Assembly: GCF_009827575.1 (NCBI RefSeq)
Contig: NZ_WTYR01000001.1
Span: forward strand, 2,453,001-2,517,000
DNA length: 64,000 nucleotides
Direction: 5' to 3'
Source of the DNA: Alteriqipengyuania halimionae
GTDB taxonomy: Bacteria; Pseudomonadota; Alphaproteobacteria; Sphingomonadales; Sphingomonadaceae
In this document: piece by piece, positions 1 through 8,626 of the stretch
How the letters are laid out: each line of letters starts with the position of its first letter
Numbering within the stretch: position 1 is the first letter of the stretch
The notes under the pieces: model-generated
What the model saw: only the letters and a program-made list of their open reading frames with translations
Told to the model about the DNA's origin: nothing
Databases searched by the model: none
Translations under genes and position numbers: made by a program

Positions 1-1333
1 CGCCGGGCTTGGGCTCGGCGGTGCCGTAAACCAGGCGCGTCAGGCTGCGGAAGAATGCCTCGTCGCCGATCAGTTCGCGCAGCGTGTGGAGTATCCAGCT
101 ACCCTTGAAATAGATGTCGCCCCCCCAACCCGAACTGTCGAGATAGCTGCCCGAATCAATCCCCGCACCTGGTGCGACGGGCACCTTGCTGACGATGCGC
201 GGCAAATACTCGTCGAGCTTCGCGCGATAGGCATCCTCGCCCGCCACATCGCGCAGGTAGAGCGCTTCCATGTAGCTCGCGGCTGCCTCGTGCAGCCACA
301 TGTCCGCGTTCGAGCGGTTGGTCATCTGGTTGGCGAACCATTCATGCGCAAACTCGTGGAACAGCAGCCAATCATACGGCTCATCGGATTCCCGGAAGCC
401 ATTGCCGTAGGCGTTGATCGTCTGGTGCTCCATGCCGAGGTGCGGCGTCTGCGCAATGCCCGCCTTCTCGTCGGCAAAGGGATAGGGGCCGATCCGGCGT
501 TCGAACCAGTCGAGATATTTCGCCAACTCGTCGAGCATGCGCGCGGCACCGGCTTCGTCTCCGCGCAGGTGGTAGAACGCGAGCGGCACATCCTGGCCCG
601 AAGGTGCGCGATGGGTGCGCTCTATCACGCCGTAGGGCGCGATGTTGAGCGCGATGGCATAGGTATTTGGCTGGCGCGCCGACCATTTGTAGCCGCGCCA
701 ATCGCCTTTGTCCTCGATCCCCAGCAGCTTGCCGTTACCGGCAGCATAGAGGCGCGATTCGGCGGGGACCCAGATCGTGCTGTCGACCCTTCCGATTTCC
801 TTGGTGGGGTAATCGATGCAGGGGAACAGCAGGTCGCAGCCCTGGCCCTGCATCGCGGTGGCGATCCACGGTTCGCCATCGGAGGTCTGAGACCAGACGA
901 ATCCGCCATCCCATGGCGCATTGGGCGCGGTGCGCGGTTCGCCTTCAAAGTCGACCCGCAGCGCGATCCGGCCGTTGGCGCTGCGTGCGCCCTCAAGCGG
1001 CACAGTGAGCAGGCCATCGGTGTGCCGGAAACCTTCCGCCGGGAGCTCGATCTTGCCCAGGCTAACGCGGGTGACGCGAAAACGCTGGTCGAGCTCCATC
1101 TCGATCTTCGATGCCGGATCGGCGATTTCCAGAGCGTATTCGGCGCGGCCCTTGATCGACTGCGCTTCGGGATCGACCCAGATATCGAGCCACAGATGCT
1201 CGGGCGTGATCGCCTGCTGGTCGGCGGTTAGCGGCAGCCCCGAAACGGTGGTGCGGCGTTCGCCGAAATCCTGGGCGGTGGCAGGGACGGCAATAGCTGC
1301 CCCAAGCGCGATCACGGCAGTTGCGAACTTCAA
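1..1333 (-). CDS. M1 family zinc aminopeptidase (C-terminus beyond window)
   Basis: Zinc metallopeptidase that would remove N-terminal residues from peptides; the first 444 residues are visible and the rest lies left of the window. The zinc site HEFAHEW is at about residues 325-331 with the third ligand Glu348, which is the HEXXH-X18-E spacing of family M1. The substrate-binding motif appears as GMEHQT (299-304), a variant of GAMEN. The first 20 residues form a signal peptide ending in an Ala-rich cleavage region, so the enzyme is probably exported. The start is a TTG preceded by a purine-rich GGGAGAGAG site; no better ATG gives a signal peptide. It lies 72 bases downstream of clpA on the same strand, with a GAAA-loop hairpin between. 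Family call is firm; the natural substrate is unknown. Confidence 0.9.
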   Translation of the reverse strand, partial: MKFATAVIALGAAIAVPATAQDFGERRTTVSGLPLTADQQAITPEHLWLDIWVDPEAQSIKGRAEYALEIADPASKIEMELDQRFRVTRVSLGKIELPAEGFRHTDGLLTVPLEGARSANGRIALRVDFEGEPRTAPNAPWDGGFVWSQTSDGEPWIATAMQGQGCDLLFPCIDYPTKEIGRVDSTIWVPAESRLYAAGNGKLLGIEDKGDWRGYKWSARQPNTYAIALNIAPYGVIERTHRAPSGQDVPLAFYHLRGDEAGAARMLDELAKYLDWFERRIGPYPFADEKAGIAQTPHLGMEHQTINAYGNGFRESDEPYDWLLFHEFAHEWFANQMTNRSNADMWLHEAAASYMEALYLRDVAGEDAYRAKLDEYLPRIVSKVPVAPGAGIDSGSYLDSSGWGGDIYFKGSWILHTLRELIGDEAFFRSLTRLVYGTAEPKPG

Positions 1334-1353
1334 CGCTCTCTCCCTCGTGCAAA

Positions 1354-1379
1354 CGGGCGGACGCTTTCGCATCCGCCCG
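1354..1379 (-). terminator. GAAA-tetraloop hairpin after clpA
   Basis: An 11-bp stem with a GAAA loop when read on the minus strand; the only non-Watson-Crick pair becomes G.U in that strand's RNA, so the minus strand is the functional sense. It is followed by only three T residues, so it may be a weak intrinsic terminator, a 3' stabiliser of clpA mRNA, or a 5' structure of the aminopeptidase transcript. Confidence 0.55.
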
Positions 1380-1405
1380 CTGACTGTCTTCGTATGTTGC
1401 GCGGC

Positions 1406-3775
1406 TTAGCCTTCGCCGTCCGATTCGTCGGTGGCCTTCGCTCCGTCCTCGGGCGTTGCCTTCTTGGCCGGCGCCTTGCGCTTCTTCTTGGGCGAGGGCT
1501 TGGGCGCGGCCGAGCTGATGGCGAAATGCAGCGCATCGTCCTTCACGCTCACATCGACTTCGCCGCCGTTGGCCAGCTTGCCGAACAGCAGTTCTTCGGC
1601 CAGCGGCTGTTTGACCTTTTCCTGGATCAGGCGACCCATCGGGCGCGCGCCGTAGAGCTTGTCGTAGCCGCGCTTGCCGAGCCAGGCCTTGGCATCGTCG
1701 TCGAGCTGGATGTGCACGTTCTGGTCGGCCAGCTGCAATTCGAGCTGGATCACGAATTTTTCGACCACGCGGGCGATGGTATCTTGCCCAAGATAGCCGA
1801 ACGGCACGACCGCATCGAGGCGATTGCGGAATTCGGGCGTGAACATGCGCTTCACCGCTTCCTCGCTCGCATCTTCCTTCGAGACGTCGCCGAAGCCGAT
1901 GCCCTGACGCGCCATGTCGGAAGCGCCGGCATTGGTGGTCATGATCAGCACCACGTTGCGGAAATCGACCGTTTTCCCGTGATGATCGGTCAGTCGGCCG
2001 TTATCCATCACCTGCAATAGGATGTTGAACAGGTCCGGGTGGGCTTTCTCGATTTCGTCGAGCAGCAGGACGCAATGCGGGTTCTGGTCGATCGCGTCGG
2101 TGAGCAGGCCGCCCTGATCATAGCCGACATAGCCCGGAGGCGCGCCGATCAGGCGAGAGACCGAATGGCGCTCCATATATTCGGACATGTCGAAGCGCTT
2201 CAGCTCGATTCCCATGATACTGGCGAGCTGGCGAGCAACTTCGGTCTTGCCGACGCCGGTCGGGCCGGAGAACAGGAACGAGCCGATCGGCTTGTCGGGA
2301 TCGCGCAGGCCCGCACGGCTCAGCTTCATCGCAACCGAGAGCTTCTCGACCGCGCTGTTCTGACCGAACACGACATGCTTGAGATCGCGTTCGAGATTTT
2401 CGAGCGCCTTCTTATCGTCCTTCGACACCGATTTGGGCGGAATCCGCGCCATTGTCGCGATCACGCTTTCGATTTCTTTCGCCGTGATTTTCTTTTTGCG
2501 ACGGCTGGGCGGGACCAGCATCTGCATTGCGCCGACTTCGTCGACGACGTCGATCGCCTTGTCGGGCAGCTTGCGGTCATTGATGTAGCGCGCCGAAAGC
2601 TCGACCGCGGTCTTGAGCGCATCGGGCGTGTACTTGACCTTGTGATGGTCCTCGAACGCGCTTTTCAGCCCCTTGAGGATCTTCACCGTGTCCTCGATCG
2701 TCGGTTCGTTCACGTCGATCTTCTGGAATCGGCGCAGCAGCGCGCGGTCCTTCTCGAAGTGGTTGCGGAATTCCTTGTAGGTCGTCGACCCGATGCAGCG
2801 GATCGCACCGCTGGAAAGCGCGGGCTTCAGCAGGTTCGAGGCGTCCATCGCCCCGCCGCTCGTCGCGCCGGCACCGATCACGGTATGGATCTCGTCGATG
2901 AAGAGGATCGCGTGCGGCATCCCTTCGAGTTCGTTGACGACCTGCTTCAGCCGCTCCTCGAAATCGCCGCGATAGCGGGTGCCGGCCAGCAGCGAGCCCA
3001 TGTCGAGCGAATAAATCACTGCTTCCTCGAGCACTTCGGGCACATCGCCTTCGACGATCTTGCGGGCCAGCCCTTCGGCGATCGCGGTTTTCCCGACGCC
3101 TGGGTCGCCGACATAGAGCGGGTTGTTCTTCGACCGGCGGCAAAGGATCTGGACGGTGCGATCGACTTCGGGGCCACGCCCGATCAGCGGGTCGATCTTG
3201 CCGTCTTCGGCGCGCTTGTTGAGATTGACCGTGAACTGGTCGAGCGCGCTTTCCTTCTTTTCCTTGCCGGGCTTTTCTTCGCCTTGCGCCTGCGCATCTT
3301 CGGCGCCCTGCGGCGGGGCGATCTGCCCGTTCTGGCCGTTCTTGCCGATGCCGTGGCTGATATAGCTGACCGCATCGAGCCTGCTCATATCCTGCTGCTG
3401 GAGGAAATAGACCGCATAGCTGTCACGCTCGGAAAAAAGCGCGACGAGCACGTTCGCGCCGGTCACCGTGTCCTTGCCCGAAGACTGGACATGCAGGATC
3501 GCGCGCTGGATCACCCGCTGGAATCCGGCGGTCGGCTGCGGATCGACCGCTTCGTCCACCTTCAGCGACTGGTATTCCTCGTCGATATACTGAGTGACGG
3601 CTGCGTCCAGTTCGCCCAAATCCACGCCGCAGGCATCCATCACCTGTGCCGCATCCTCATCCTGCACGAGAGCGAGGAGGAGGTGCTCGAGCGTCGCATA
3701 TTCGTGATTGCGCTCGCCGGCATGGGCCAGCGCATTATGGAGCGTTTTTTCGAGGCTTTGGGCGAAACTGGGCAT
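1406..3775 (-). CDS. clpA: ATP-dependent Clp protease ATP-binding subunit ClpA
   Basis: AAA+ unfoldase that threads substrates into ClpP in the cytoplasm. The 789-residue protein has the double Clp N domain (about 1-145), a first AAA module with Walker A GDPGVGKT (about 223-230) and Walker B LFIDEIH (about 291-297), and a second with GPTGVGKT (about 502-509) and [13 protein letters not shown] pore loop YVGYDQGG and the ClpP-docking tripeptide IGF in the second module mark it as ClpA rather than ClpB. There is no ClpB-type middle coiled coil. The last 35 or so residues are an unusual Lys/Ala/Pro stretch followed by an acidic end, extending beyond the usual family terminus. No clpS is visible upstream within the window, although clpS-clpA is a common pairing. 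Confidence 0.97.
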   Translation of the reverse strand: MPSFAQSLEKTLHNALAHAGERNHEYATLEHLLLALVQDEDAAQVMDACGVDLGELDAAVTQYIDEEYQSLKVDEAVDPQPTAGFQRVIQRAILHVQSSGKDTVTGANVLVALFSERDSYAVYFLQQQDMSRLDAVSYISHGIGKNGQNGQIAPPQGAEDAQAQGEEKPGKEKKESALDQFTVNLNKRAEDGKIDPLIGRGPEVDRTVQILCRRSKNNPLYVGDPGVGKTAIAEGLARKIVEGDVPEVLEEAVIYSLDMGSLLAGTRYRGDFEERLKQVVNELEGMPHAILFIDEIHTVIGAGATSGGAMDASNLLKPALSSGAIRCIGSTTYKEFRNHFEKDRALLRRFQKIDVNEPTIEDTVKILKGLKSAFEDHHKVKYTPDALKTAVELSARYINDRKLPDKAIDVVDEVGAMQMLVPPSRRKKKITAKEIESVIATMARIPPKSVSKDDKKALENLERDLKHVVFGQNSAVEKLSVAMKLSRAGLRDPDKPIGSFLFSGPTGVGKTEVARQLASIMGIELKRFDMSEYMERHSVSRLIGAPPGYVGYDQGGLLTDAIDQNPHCVLLLDEIEKAHPDLFNILLQVMDNGRLTDHHGKTVDFRNVVLIMTTNAGASDMARQGIGFGDVSKEDASEEAVKRMFTPEFRNRLDAVVPFGYLGQDTIARVVEKFVIQLELQLADQNVHIQLDDDAKAWLGKRGYDKLYGARPMGRLIQEKVKQPLAEELLFGKLANGGEVDVSVKDDALHFAISSAAPKPSPKKKRKAPAKKATPEDGAKATDESDGEG

Positions 3776-3891
3776 TGGTCACCTGAATTGCGGGCAGGGT
3801 ATCCGTATGGATTGGGCCCGATGGGAACGATTGTCTAGCAGGTCCGGTGTGAGCGGACGTTGAACGGCGGCGGCGCAGGCGGGCCGGGGGC

Positions 3892-4095
3892 TCAACCGCC
3901 CGGCTTTCCGAACAGCGCATCGGCGGCAGCGCGATGGGCACTGGACTTGTCGCGATGCGCCCGCACCCGCGCGATTTCGGTCTCGAGCAAAGCGATCCGT
4001 GTATCGAGCTCTTCGACCGAATAGGGATCGAGGCTCTCCTTGGAGAGGGCTTCCGCCGCGTCACCGCGGGGCCGGGGGCGATCATCGTCGTCCAT
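3892..4095 (-). CDS. DUF1192 family small protein
   Basis: A 67-residue cytoplasmic protein with the pattern typical of the alphaproteobacterial DUF1192 family: an acidic MDDDDRPRPR start, a central SVEELDTRIALLETEIARV helix and a C-terminal AADALFG. The middle is predicted helical and could form a short coiled coil. No biochemical role is established for the family. It sits 116 bases upstream of clpA on the same strand and is divergent from the quinone oxidoreductase gene to the right. Confidence 0.85.
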   Translation of the reverse strand: MDDDDRPRPRGDAAEALSKESLDPYSVEELDTRIALLETEIARVRAHRDKSSAHRAAADALFGKPGG

Positions 4096-4210
4096 CTGCC
4101 CGGGAAATGTCGGTATTCACCGCCTTGCTGTCAATGGCACGAAAGGTTAGCCCTGCTTCAAAGCGGGCGGCCATAGCATTTCGGCCACATAACCTGCGGT
4201 GGGGACCCAT

Positions 4211-5212
4211 ATGCCAGACCTTCGGAAAACCATGCGTGCCATAACGTTCGACAGCCCGGGCGGCCCTGACGTGATGAGCTTGTCGGAAATCGATACTCCG
4301 ACACCTCGCGAGGGTGAGGTGCTGATCAAGGTCGGCCATGCCGGGGTGAACCGGCCGGACGTGGTGCAGCGCAGGGGCCTGTATCCACCGCCACCGGGGG
4401 CGTCGCCACTATTGGGCCTCGAAGTCTCCGGACAGATCGCCGGGCTGGGCAAAGGCGTTTCGCAATGGGTGCCAGGCCAGAAAGTCTGCGCGCTGGTGCC
4501 GGGCGGCGGCTACGCCGAATATGTTCGGGTCGATGCGCGACATTGTCTGCCGGTGCCCGAAGGCGTCTCGATGGTAGAAGCGGCAGCGATCCCCGAAACC
4601 CTGTTCACCGTGTGGCACAATGTGTTCGAACGCGGGATGGCGGGCGAGCGGGAGACGATCCTGATCCATGGCGGTACCAGCGGGATCGGCACCACCGCGA
4701 TTCAGCTGTGCAAGGCCTTCGGTATGACGGTAATCGTCACCTGCGGGTCGGAAGAGAAATGCGCTGCCGCGAAGAAGATCGGGGCCGATCACGCGATCGA
4801 TTACAAATCACAGGACTTCGTCGAAGCGGTGAAGGAAATCACCGGTGGTGCAGGCGTTCAGCTGGTCCTCGACATGGTGGCGGGCGATTACGTCGCGCGG
4901 AACCTGAAATGTCTCGCCGAGAGCGGGCGTCATGTTACCATTGCGATCCAGGGTGGCGCCAAGGCCGAGATCAATATGGGCGTGGTGATGACGAAGCGAC
5001 TGACCCTCACCGGATCGACGCTGCGGCCGCGCTCGGACGAGTTCAAGGCGCTGCTGGCCGACGAAATCGCAGCCAATGCCTTGCCGCTGGTCGAAGATGG
5101 CAGCTACCGGCCGGTTATGGACGAGACGTTCGCGCTGGCCGATGCGGCCGATGCTCATGCGCGGATGGAAGCGGGCGACCATATAGGCAAGATCGTGCTG
5201 GCCGTGGATTGA
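4211..5212 (+). CDS. NAD(P)H-quinone oxidoreductase, zinc-free MDR family (PIG3-like)
   Basis: Predicted NADPH-dependent reductase of quinones or enones, 333 residues, cytoplasmic. It has the GroES-like N-terminal domain (about 10-130, including GHAGVNRPDV) and a Rossmann domain with the nucleotide motif HGGTSGIGTTAIQL (about 150). The zinc-binding cysteines of true alcohol dehydrogenases are absent, which places it among quinone oxidoreductases or PIG3-like proteins. I chose the ATG at 4211 because a GGGGA site lies five bases ahead of it; an in-frame GTG at 4199 and an ATG at 4232 (MRAITFD) are alternatives. It is transcribed alone, divergent from the DUF1192 gene. Confidence 0.9.
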   Translation: MPDLRKTMRAITFDSPGGPDVMSLSEIDTPTPREGEVLIKVGHAGVNRPDVVQRRGLYPPPPGASPLLGLEVSGQIAGLGKGVSQWVPGQKVCALVPGGGYAEYVRVDARHCLPVPEGVSMVEAAAIPETLFTVWHNVFERGMAGERETILIHGGTSGIGTTAIQLCKAFGMTVIVTCGSEEKCAAAKKIGADHAIDYKSQDFVEAVKEITGGAGVQLVLDMVAGDYVARNLKCLAESGRHVTIAIQGGAKAEINMGVVMTKRLTLTGSTLRPRSDEFKALLADEIAANALPLVEDGSYRPVMDETFALADAADAHARMEAGDHIGKIVLAVD

Positions 5213-5266
5213 CGTCCAATCGTCATAAATCTGTGAATCCACTGTAACAATCGGGCGGTAGCAACA

Positions 5267-5289
5267 GGCAAACCGGAAGGGGGTTTGCC
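5267..5289 (+). promoter_or_regulatory. Perfect hairpin displaying the ribosome-binding site of the LpxH-like gene
   Basis: GGCAAACC at 5267-5274 and GGTTTGCC at 5282-5289 are exact reverse complements separated by the seven-base loop GGAAGGG. The loop and first stem base form the Shine-Dalgarno sequence, and the stem ends directly against the ATG at 5290. The structure could present the SD in a loop while occluding the start region, so a translational control role is plausible but not shown. Confidence 0.6.
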
Positions 5290-6237
5290 ATGCTCAAACG
5301 CTTTGCAAAGACCGATGACGGTGCGGTCACCGCGCACGATACGATCGCAGATATCGCCAATTTCGCCGGCCGCGGCGGGCATGGTCCTGCCACGCCCGAG
5401 CCGAAAGGGATCGAGCGCCGCCAGTTCCGCACGATCTGGATCTCCGATGTTCATCTCGGCACCAAGGGCTGCAATGCCGAACTGCTGATCGACTTCCTCG
5501 ACCATACCGATAGCGAGACGATCTATCTGGTCGGCGACATCATCGACGGCTGGCGCCTGAAGAAAAAGTTCTACTGGCCGCCCGAGCACAACGACATCGT
5601 CTGGCGGATCATGAAGCGCGCGCGCCGCGGTACGCGGGTCGTCTACATCCCAGGCAATCACGACGAGATGTTCCGCCAGTTTACCGGGCTCAACTTTGGC
5701 GGGGTCGAAATTCGCCGCGCGGCTTTTCACGATACGGCCGACGGTCGCCGCCTGATGGTCCTTCACGGGGACGAATTCGACACGGTGATGCTGGCACACC
5801 GCTGGCTCGCCTTCGTCGGCGATGCTGCATACCATGTGATGATGCGCCTCAACGGTTGGGTCGCCACGGTGCGGCAGATGCTCGGCTTGCCCTATTGGTC
5901 GATCTCCAAAGCGGCAAAACACAAGGTGAAGAACGCCGTCGAGTTCATCGGACGATACGAAGAGGTCGTGGCGCGGGCTGCCGCCCAGCGCGGGGTGGAT
6001 GGGGTGGTGTGCGGACACATCCACACCGCCGAGCACCGGACATTCGCCTTCCACGGCGACGATATCGAGTATTGGAACGACGGCGACTGGGTCGAAGGCT
6101 GCAACGCTCTGGTCGAACATGCCGATGGACGGATGGAAATCCTCGACTGGCCGGCCGAAATGGCGAAGCGCGCCACCGAAGAAGCGAGCGTGGAATCGGC
6201 CGAAGGTTCGAGTAAAGAACTGGCCGATGCCGCCTGA
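5290..6237 (+). CDS. UDP-2,3-diacylglucosamine diphosphatase-like metallophosphatase (LpxH family)
   Basis: Calcineurin-like metallophosphatase of 315 residues. The metal-binding signatures are in family order: SDVHLGT (about 53-59), GDIIDGW (about 81-87), GNHDE (about 122-126), LHGDEFD and CGHIHTAEH (about 242-250). Proteins of this LpxH-like type in alphaproteobacteria are usually annotated as UDP-2,3-diacylglucosamine hydrolases acting in lipid A synthesis at the inner membrane. The first 40 residues are a non-conserved extension. The next gene, a glycosyltransferase, starts four bases after the stop (or overlaps it), so the two are probably translated together. The start codon is at the foot of a perfect hairpin that carries the SD. 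The exact substrate is an inference from family membership. Confidence 0.88.
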   Translation: MLKRFAKTDDGAVTAHDTIADIANFAGRGGHGPATPEPKGIERRQFRTIWISDVHLGTKGCNAELLIDFLDHTDSETIYLVGDIIDGWRLKKKFYWPPEHNDIVWRIMKRARRGTRVVYIPGNHDEMFRQFTGLNFGGVEIRRAAFHDTADGRRLMVLHGDEFDTVMLAHRWLAFVGDAAYHVMMRLNGWVATVRQMLGLPYWSISKAAKHKVKNAVEFIGRYEEVVARAAAQRGVDGVVCGHIHTAEHRTFAFHGDDIEYWNDGDWVEGCNALVEHADGRMEILDWPAEMAKRATEEASVESAEGSSKELADAA

Positions 6238-6241
6238 ATCG

Positions 6242-7264
6242 ATGCGGATCGCGCTGGTGACCGATGCGTGGGAACCGCAAATGAACGGTGTGGTGCGCAC
6301 GCTCACCACCACGGTCGCAATCCTGCGCGGTTGGGGTCACGAAGTGCTCGTAGTCTCGCCCGACGACTATCTCAATTTTCCCTGCCCGACCTATCCCGAA
6401 ATCCGTCTGGCGATGACGACGCGCATAGCGGTCGGCCAACGGATCGAGCGGTTCGCGCCCGACGCGGTTCATATCGCGACCGAAGGGCCGCTGGGTCTGG
6501 CAGCGCGGCGGCATTGCATCAAACGCGGTCGCGCCTTCACGACTGCCTATCACACGCAATTTCCCGACTATGTCGCGCGGCGCACGCCACTGCCGGCGGC
6601 GGCGATCTGGCCGTATATTCGGCGCTTCCACCGCGATTCGGCGGGAATTATGGTGGCGACCGCCAGCATTGCTGCAACCTTGCGCGACCAGGGCCTCCCG
6701 CATTTGCGCGACTGGAGCAGGGGAGTCGATCTCGCCCAGTTTTCGCCGGACATTCCGCGACCGGCAATGTTCGCCAATTTGCCGCGACCGATCCAGCTCT
6801 ATGTCGGACGGGTCTCCGCCGAAAAGAACATCGAGGCCTTTCTCACCAGTCCACATCCCGGTTCCAAAGTGGTTGTCGGGGATGGGCCCGCGCTCGATCG
6901 GCTGCGCGCACAGTTCCCCGAGGCGCATTTCGTCGGGCGGCAGTCGGGCATCGAACTTGCTGCGCATTATGCCGGGGCCGACGTGTTCGTCTTCCCAAGC
7001 CTGACCGACACGTTCGGGCTGGTGATGATCGAGGCGCTGGCTTGCGGCACACCGGTGGCCGGTTTTCCCGTCACCGGGCCTATCGATATCCTGACTCCGG
7101 CCTGCGGAGCGATGGACGAAAACTTGACGCGCGCGATCGAGCGCGCCCTCCAGTGCGCGGAGGCCGACTGCGTCTCGGTCGGACGGTCATACAGCTGGGA
7201 AGCCAGTGCACGGCAATTCCTCGCCGCCCTTGCGCCCGAAGGCGCAGAGACGATCGCAGCTTAG
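6242..7264 (+). CDS. GT4-family glycosyltransferase (GT-B fold)
   Basis: A 340-residue retaining glycosyltransferase. The N-terminal half begins MRIALVTDAWEPQMNGVVRT, typical of family GT4 enzymes related to sulfoquinovosyl- and mannosyl-transferases. The C-terminal half has YVGRVSAEKNIE (acceptor-side loop), GDGPALDRL and the donor-binding motif PSLTDTFGLVMIEALACGTPV with the E-X7-E pattern. It follows the LpxH-like gene directly; an alternative ATG at 6227 would overlap it by 11 bases, but the 6242 start matches the family N-terminus. Convergent with the next gene: its TAG stop and that gene's TAA share bases 7262-7263. Pairing with a lipid-A-type phosphatase suggests a membrane glycolipid product; the sugar and acceptor cannot be read from sequence. 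Confidence 0.88.
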   Translation: MRIALVTDAWEPQMNGVVRTLTTTVAILRGWGHEVLVVSPDDYLNFPCPTYPEIRLAMTTRIAVGQRIERFAPDAVHIATEGPLGLAARRHCIKRGRAFTTAYHTQFPDYVARRTPLPAAAIWPYIRRFHRDSAGIMVATASIAATLRDQGLPHLRDWSRGVDLAQFSPDIPRPAMFANLPRPIQLYVGRVSAEKNIEAFLTSPHPGSKVVVGDGPALDRLRAQFPEAHFVGRQSGIELAAHYAGADVFVFPSLTDTFGLVMIEALACGTPVAGFPVTGPIDILTPACGAMDENLTRAIERALQCAEADCVSVGRSYSWEASARQFLAALAPEGAETIAA

Positions 7265-8403
7265 AGCGACAGCCCGCCTTCCACCCGGCGAAGCTCATGT
7301 CGCGCCATGGCAAGTGTCGCCGCCTTGCGATCGAGCACGACACACAGAAACAACCCATCGTTCGAGCCGAGCGGCCGCAGCAGGTGATATTGCGAAAACA
7401 GAGTGACGATAACGTCCTCGACCTCGTCCTCCATTCCGATCGCGCGAATGGCCTTGCGCTTTGCCCGAAGCATTTCGGTGTTCCCGGCGACGGCGATATC
7501 CAAGTCCATACCGCCGGCCTCACCGACACTTGCCAGCGGCATCCCGCTTTCGATCTCTACCAACGCCGCCGCAAGCGCTCCTTCGATCTCGAGCAATTGT
7601 GCCAGAGCGGTGTGGATTGCATCGTCTCTCGCGGTCGTTTTGCCGGTCGCGGGCGGAGGCGAGACATCCGCTTCGGCCGCGCCTTCCGCTGGTAGCGGAT
7701 CGAGTGCTTGCCGCTTGCGCTTCTTCGGCGTGCGCCCTTCCGCCGGAACGGACTCTGCCTCCGGTTCTTCTTCCGCCTCGACAACCTCGTCGGCCACGGG
7801 TTCCCCGGGATCGCGCCGCATATTGGCGATCACCGAGCGCCAACCCTCGCGGGGCATGTCGCCTTCGTCGGTGGCCGAATGGTGCTCGGGCGCGATTTTT
7901 GACGCCGGGAGCGGTTCGTCTTCGACCAGCGTATAGTCGACGACGCCCAGCACCGCGTCGATCGTATCTCCGTCGCTGGCACAGGGCAGGGCGATGGCGC
8001 GATAGCCGATCGCCGATCCGTCCTCGTTTACGAACTCCGCTTCGAAACCGACCGCAGTCCGGTTGGCCACCGCTTCGAGATAATGCTCGGTGATACGCGA
8101 CAGCACCGAGCGCGCGGGCACTTCGGAAATGTCCTGCGGCAGAATTCCGTCGAGGCCGAGCCACAGCTGGGTGCCGATATGCGAAATGATCGGCGCGGTA
8201 TCCTCGCCCACGATGCGGATCAGCACCGAGTGATCGACAAAGTCGCATTCCTGGTGGCCGAGCAATTCCTGCTGGGAGGGGACCGCGCCATCCTGGTGGC
8301 ACCGCGTCCACAGATCATATGCCATGAGATCGCGGCGCTCGGCGGGCGGCACGGCGGTATCGTCCTCGAAATCGCGGCTCGCTGCGTTCACGGATGTCCC
8401 CAA
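7261..8403 (-). CDS. PAS-like domain fused to a roadblock/LC7-like domain
   Basis: A 380-residue soluble protein without signal peptide or membrane segment. Residues about 27-165 look like a PAS-type sensor of the PAS_5 kind (DLWTRCHQDGAVPS near its start, then alternating strands ending GVVDYTLV). Residues about 165-260 form an acidic, Pro/Ala-rich linker with one basic patch (PKKRKRQ). Residues about 262-375 resemble a roadblock/LC7 dimerisation domain, with AGNTEMLRAKRKAI and a GLFLCVVLDR strand. Roadblock proteins such as MglB regulate small GTPases; no GTPase gene is next to it. The start is a TTG with AAAGGA seven bases upstream; an ATG (MAYDLW) 26 codons in is the alternative. Function unknown; domain calls are by eye. 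Confidence 0.65.
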   Translation of the reverse strand: MGTSVNAASRDFEDDTAVPPAERRDLMAYDLWTRCHQDGAVPSQQELLGHQECDFVDHSVLIRIVGEDTAPIISHIGTQLWLGLDGILPQDISEVPARSVLSRITEHYLEAVANRTAVGFEAEFVNEDGSAIGYRAIALPCASDGDTIDAVLGVVDYTLVEDEPLPASKIAPEHHSATDEGDMPREGWRSVIANMRRDPGEPVADEVVEAEEEPEAESVPAEGRTPKKRKRQALDPLPAEGAAEADVSPPPATGKTTARDDAIHTALAQLLEIEGALAAALVEIESGMPLASVGEAGGMDLDIAVAGNTEMLRAKRKAIRAIGMEDEVEDVIVTLFSQYHLLRPLGSNDGLFLCVVLDRKAATLAMARHELRRVEGGLSL

Positions 8404-8565
8404 GTCTCAATCCTTTATTCTCGGGCCTAGGGCGGGGCGGCTAACAAAGGGTGAAAATGGCCTTTGCCGGACGGTAGAACCTTTGCCGCGGGACCCGGCG
8501 TCGGTACGACATTCGGCAAAACCCTTGCCCGAAAGCGCACAAGCGCCTATCCCTCCTGCCAAGCG

Positions 8566-8599
8566 GCCGCTCCGGTAAGGGGCGGCCCGTTTTATTTTC
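8566..8599 (+). terminator. Intrinsic-terminator-like hairpin in the trcR leader
   Basis: GCCGCTCC (8566-8573) pairs with GGGGCGGC (8579-8586) with one G.U pair and a five-base loop, followed by CCGTTTTATTTT. That is a textbook Rho-independent terminator on the plus strand, but it lies 28 bases before the trcR start and no plus-strand gene precedes it. It could be a transcription attenuator of trcR or the 3' end of a small RNA encoded in 8404-8599. Confidence 0.6.
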
Positions 8600-8626
8600 A
8601 CTTCCCGCAAGTGCCGGAGAATCAAC

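Noticed and set aside
86-1231. Long open frame on the plus strand, 381 codons
   Set aside because: It mirrors the M1 aminopeptidase on the other strand, has Arg/Ala-rich composition without known motifs and no SD.
2039-3838. 599-codon plus-strand open frame opposite clpA
   Set aside because: Antisense to a firmly identified gene; the sequence is a reverse-strand shadow typical of high-GC DNA.
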